A stretch of DNA of 64,000 bases from Streptomyces sp. NRRL S-350 (GTDB lineage: Bacteria > Actinomycetota > Actinomycetes > Streptomycetales > Streptomycetaceae), in the NCBI RefSeq assembly GCF_000719705.1, contig NZ_JOHO01000028.1, positions 24,125-88,124 of the forward strand, in the 5' to 3' direction. The notes under the pieces are model-generated. The model was not told where the DNA came from. It was given only the letters and a program-made list of their open reading frames with translations, and did no database searches. This document shows positions 62,315 through 64,000 of this stretch, piece by piece (the stretch's first letter is position 1; each line of letters opens with the position of its first letter). Position numbers and translations under genes: made by a program.

Positions 62315-63589
62315 GTGACCGTGACGGACATCGTCGACGAGCTGCGGTGGCGTGGGCTGATCGCCCTGTCCACCGACGAGGACGCACTGCGCAAGGCGTT
62401 CGCGGACGGCCCGGTCACGTTCTATTGCGGTTTCGACCCGACGGCCCCCAGCCTGCACCTCGGCAACCTGGTGCAGATCCTCACCATGCGCCGCATCCAG
62501 CAGGCGGGGAACCTCCCGCTCGGCCTGGTCGGTGGCGCCACGGGCCTGATCGGCGACCCGAAGCCGACCGCCGAGCGCGTCCTCAACGACCCCGAGACGG
62601 TGGCCGGCTGGGTCGAGCGCCTGAGGAGCCAGATCTCGCGGTTCCTCGACTTCGAGGGCCCGTACGCGGCGCGCATGGTCAACAACCTGGACTGGACGTC
62701 CGGGATGTCGGCGATCAGCCTGCTGCGCGACGTGGGCAAGTACTTCCGGGTCAACAACATGATCGCGAAGGAGGCCGTCGCCCGACGGCTCAACTCCGAC
62801 GCGGGCATCAGCTACACCGAGTTCAGCTACCAGATCCTCCAGGGCATGGACTACCTGGAGCTGAACCGCCGCTACGGCTGCAGCCTGCAGACCGGCGGCA
62901 GCGACCAGTGGGGCAACCTGACCGCCGGCACGGACCTGATCCGCAAGGCCGACGGGAAGTCCGTCCACGCACTGGCCACGCCGCTGATCGTTAAGGCCGA
63001 CGGCACCAAGTTCGGCAAGACCGAGTCCGGCACGGTCTGGCTCGACCCCGAGCTGACCACCCCGTACGCCTTCTACCAGTTCTGGCTGAACGCGGACGAC
63101 CGTGACGTCTCCAACTTCCTGCGGATCTTCAGCTTCCGCTCGAAGGAGGAGATCGAGGAGCTGGAGCGCGAGACCACCGAGCGCCCCGCCGCCCGCCTCG
63201 CCCAGCGCGCCCTGGCCGAGGAGCTCACCACTCTCGTCCACGGTGCCGAGCAGTACCAGCGCGCGGTCGCCGCGTCCAAGGCACTGTTCGGGCAGGGCGA
63301 CCTCGCGGATCTGGAGGCGCCGACCCTGGCCGCCGCCCTGGCCGAGGTCCCGAAGGCCGAGGTGTCCGAACTGCAGCCGGTGGTCGACCTGTTGGTCGCC
63401 GTCGGCCTGGCGCCGAGCCGATCGGCCGCCCGCCGGACGATCAAGGAGGGCGGTGCCTACCTCAACAACGTCAAGGTGACGGACGAGGAGGCAGTGCCGA
63501 CCGAGGCCGACCTGCTGCACGGCCGCTGGCTCGTCCTGCGGCGCGGCAAGCGGAACCTGGCAGCGGCCGAGCTGACCCCGGCCGGCTGA
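62315..63589 (+). CDS. tyrS: tyrosyl-tRNA synthetase
   Basis: The 424-residue class I synthetase has the HIGH-type motif FDPTAPSLHLGNL (~45), the Tyr/tRNA region QTGGSDQWGNLTAGTDL and the KMSKS-type loop TKFGKTES (~235). The C-terminal S4 RNA-binding domain is present (VAVGLAPSRSAARRTIKEGGAYLNN). It charges tRNA-Tyr. GTG 62315 has AGAAGGAG 4 nt upstream. A strong terminator follows, and then the promoter region of what looks like an rRNA operon. The upstream gap 62030-62314 shows no T-box or other clear feature. Confidence 0.95.
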   Translation: MTVTDIVDELRWRGLIALSTDEDALRKAFADGPVTFYCGFDPTAPSLHLGNLVQILTMRRIQQAGNLPLGLVGGATGLIGDPKPTAERVLNDPETVAGWVERLRSQISRFLDFEGPYAARMVNNLDWTSGMSAISLLRDVGKYFRVNNMIAKEAVARRLNSDAGISYTEFSYQILQGMDYLELNRRYGCSLQTGGSDQWGNLTAGTDLIRKADGKSVHALATPLIVKADGTKFGKTESGTVWLDPELTTPYAFYQFWLNADDRDVSNFLRIFSFRSKEEIEELERETTERPAARLAQRALAEELTTLVHGAEQYQRAVAASKALFGQGDLADLEAPTLAAALAEVPKAEVSELQPVVDLLVAVGLAPSRSAARRTIKEGGAYLNNVKVTDEEAVPTEADLLHGRWLVLRRGKRNLAAAELTPAG

Positions 63590-63662
63590 CCTGCCTGGTT
63601 GGCCTGCCTGGTTGACCTGGCTGGCTGAAAGCACACCCGCTCTGAGCTGCGGCTTCGAGCAT

Positions 63663-63694
63663 CGAGGGCCGGATCTGGTCAGATCCGGCCCTCG
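63663..63694 (+). terminator. tyrS terminator
   Basis: CGAGGGCCGGATCT (63663-63676) pairs perfectly with 63681-63694 around a 4-nt loop, followed by GCGTTT. Confidence 0.93.
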
Positions 63695-63698
63695 GCGT

Positions 63699-63727
63699 TT
63701 GACGACGTCCTCCAGGTGGCCTAGTGT
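63699..63727 (+). promoter_or_regulatory. strong sigma-70-type promoter
   Basis: TTGACG (63699-63704), a 17-bp spacer and TAGTGT (63722-63727) form the best housekeeping promoter match in the window. It directly follows the tyrS terminator and points right, where no coding gene is seen before the window ends. Confidence 0.7.
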
Positions 63728-64000
63728 TGAACGAGTCGCTGGAGCGGCCATCCCCTCAGCAGCACCCACCCTCACACTTCGAAGCCCATTCACTTGGGTG
63801 CGTTGGCGTTTTCGTCGACCGGGTGTGAGCGTGAATTTCGATTAACTCTCGGAATGCGCTAACGTGGTGGACGTCGCAAAGCGGCCCCGACCAGTTCGGG
63901 AAATCGGATGAATGAAACTCCGGAAAACGGAGCGGAAAACATCTGATAAGCTGGAAACACGAAAGAACGAAGCCCGGAGGGTCCGCTGGAAGGCGGTCCG
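63728..64000 (+). promoter_or_regulatory. probable rRNA operon upstream/leader region (16S gene beyond the window)
   Basis: No coding frame is evident. A second possible promoter has TAACGT at 63860-63865. CTCCG-gaaaa-CGGAG (63916-63930) forms a small hairpin. From 63940 the sequence (CTGATAAGCTGGAAACACGA and the following GCCCGGAGGGTCCGC) is very like the leader preceding 16S rRNA genes in Streptomyces. Multiple tandem promoters before 16S are usual in this genus. The 16S gene itself is not in view, so this is inference from pattern. Confidence 0.58.

Overview
The window is chromosomal DNA of a high-GC actinomycete, almost certainly Streptomycetaceae (Streptomyces, Kitasatospora or a close relative). 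GC content is very high in every codon third position, GTG starts are common, translationally coupled ATGA/GTGA junctions recur, and the gene content is typical: a fabG-fabI pair, SerB, an FHA-ABC transporter, NfeD/SPFH, DUF3099, an SGM_5486-like microprotein, and tyrS running into what looks like an rRNA operon leader. I see no insertion sequence, prophage, CRISPR array, attachment site or tRNA. Identifications rest on reading protein motifs by eye; no database search was run.

Layout. 1-2.3 kb: start of a TetR regulator and a duplicated 3-hydroxyacyl-CoA dehydrogenase (minus strand). 2.3-5.4 kb: glutamine-synthetase-like ligase plus amidohydrolase, a two-gene version of the fungal FluG fusion. 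5.4-9.2 kb: secreted subtilisin, small membrane protein, HipA-like kinase, SRPBCC protein. 9.5-20.9 kb: a compact cell-surface polysaccharide locus (two GT4 glycosyltransferases, polyprenyl-phosphate sugar transferase, Wzy-like polymerase, MurJ/MVIN-like flippase, polysaccharide deacetylase, Wzz-like protein without kinase, GNAT/CelD-like transferase, secreted GH26-like hydrolase). The polymerase has the only in-frame TTA codon I found in the window, so bldA may control it. 21-25.8 kb: secreted protein of unknown role, an ABC-F ATPase preceded by a leaderless 7-codon ORF, a small HTH protein, an enoyl-CoA hydratase-like protein. 26-28.4 kb: five-gene Asp23/AmaP envelope operon. 28.4-33 kb: SDR, MerR-thioredoxin pair, SURF1, DEDDh-BRCT exonuclease, zinc alcohol dehydrogenase. 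33.3-36.3 kb: DUF485-acetate symporter operon with a CRP-like site, then moaA. 36.3-42.3 kb: minus-strand small zinc protein, DUF3099, KptA, TldE, TldD and a metallo-beta-lactamase-fold hydrolase, with a 61-bp near-perfect palindrome. 42.6-44.1 kb: fabG-fabI. 44.2-47.3 kb: FCD-type GntR regulator divergent from an MFS transporter, SGM_5486-like microprotein, SixA phosphatase. 47.4-53.5 kb: SerB, FHA-ABC exporter, GAF histidine kinase and NarL-type regulator. 53.6-59.2 kb: conserved hypothetical, ABC ATPase, NfeD-SPFH pair, TauE/SafE transporter, DUF1272 zinc protein, pterin dehydratase. 59.3-63.6 kb: PQQ-repeat membrane protein, HNH nuclease, TyrS. 63.7-64 kb: strong promoter and leader pointing toward an rRNA operon beyond the window.

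Operons are closed by long GC-rich hairpins, several with stems of 12-19 bp and usually no U-tract, as is normal here. Many genes (9509, 21290, 45051, 51676, 55951; minus-strand 8682, 30845, 54825) have a -10-like TANNNT ending 6-7 nt before the start codon and no Shine-Dalgarno, which suggests leaderless transcripts.
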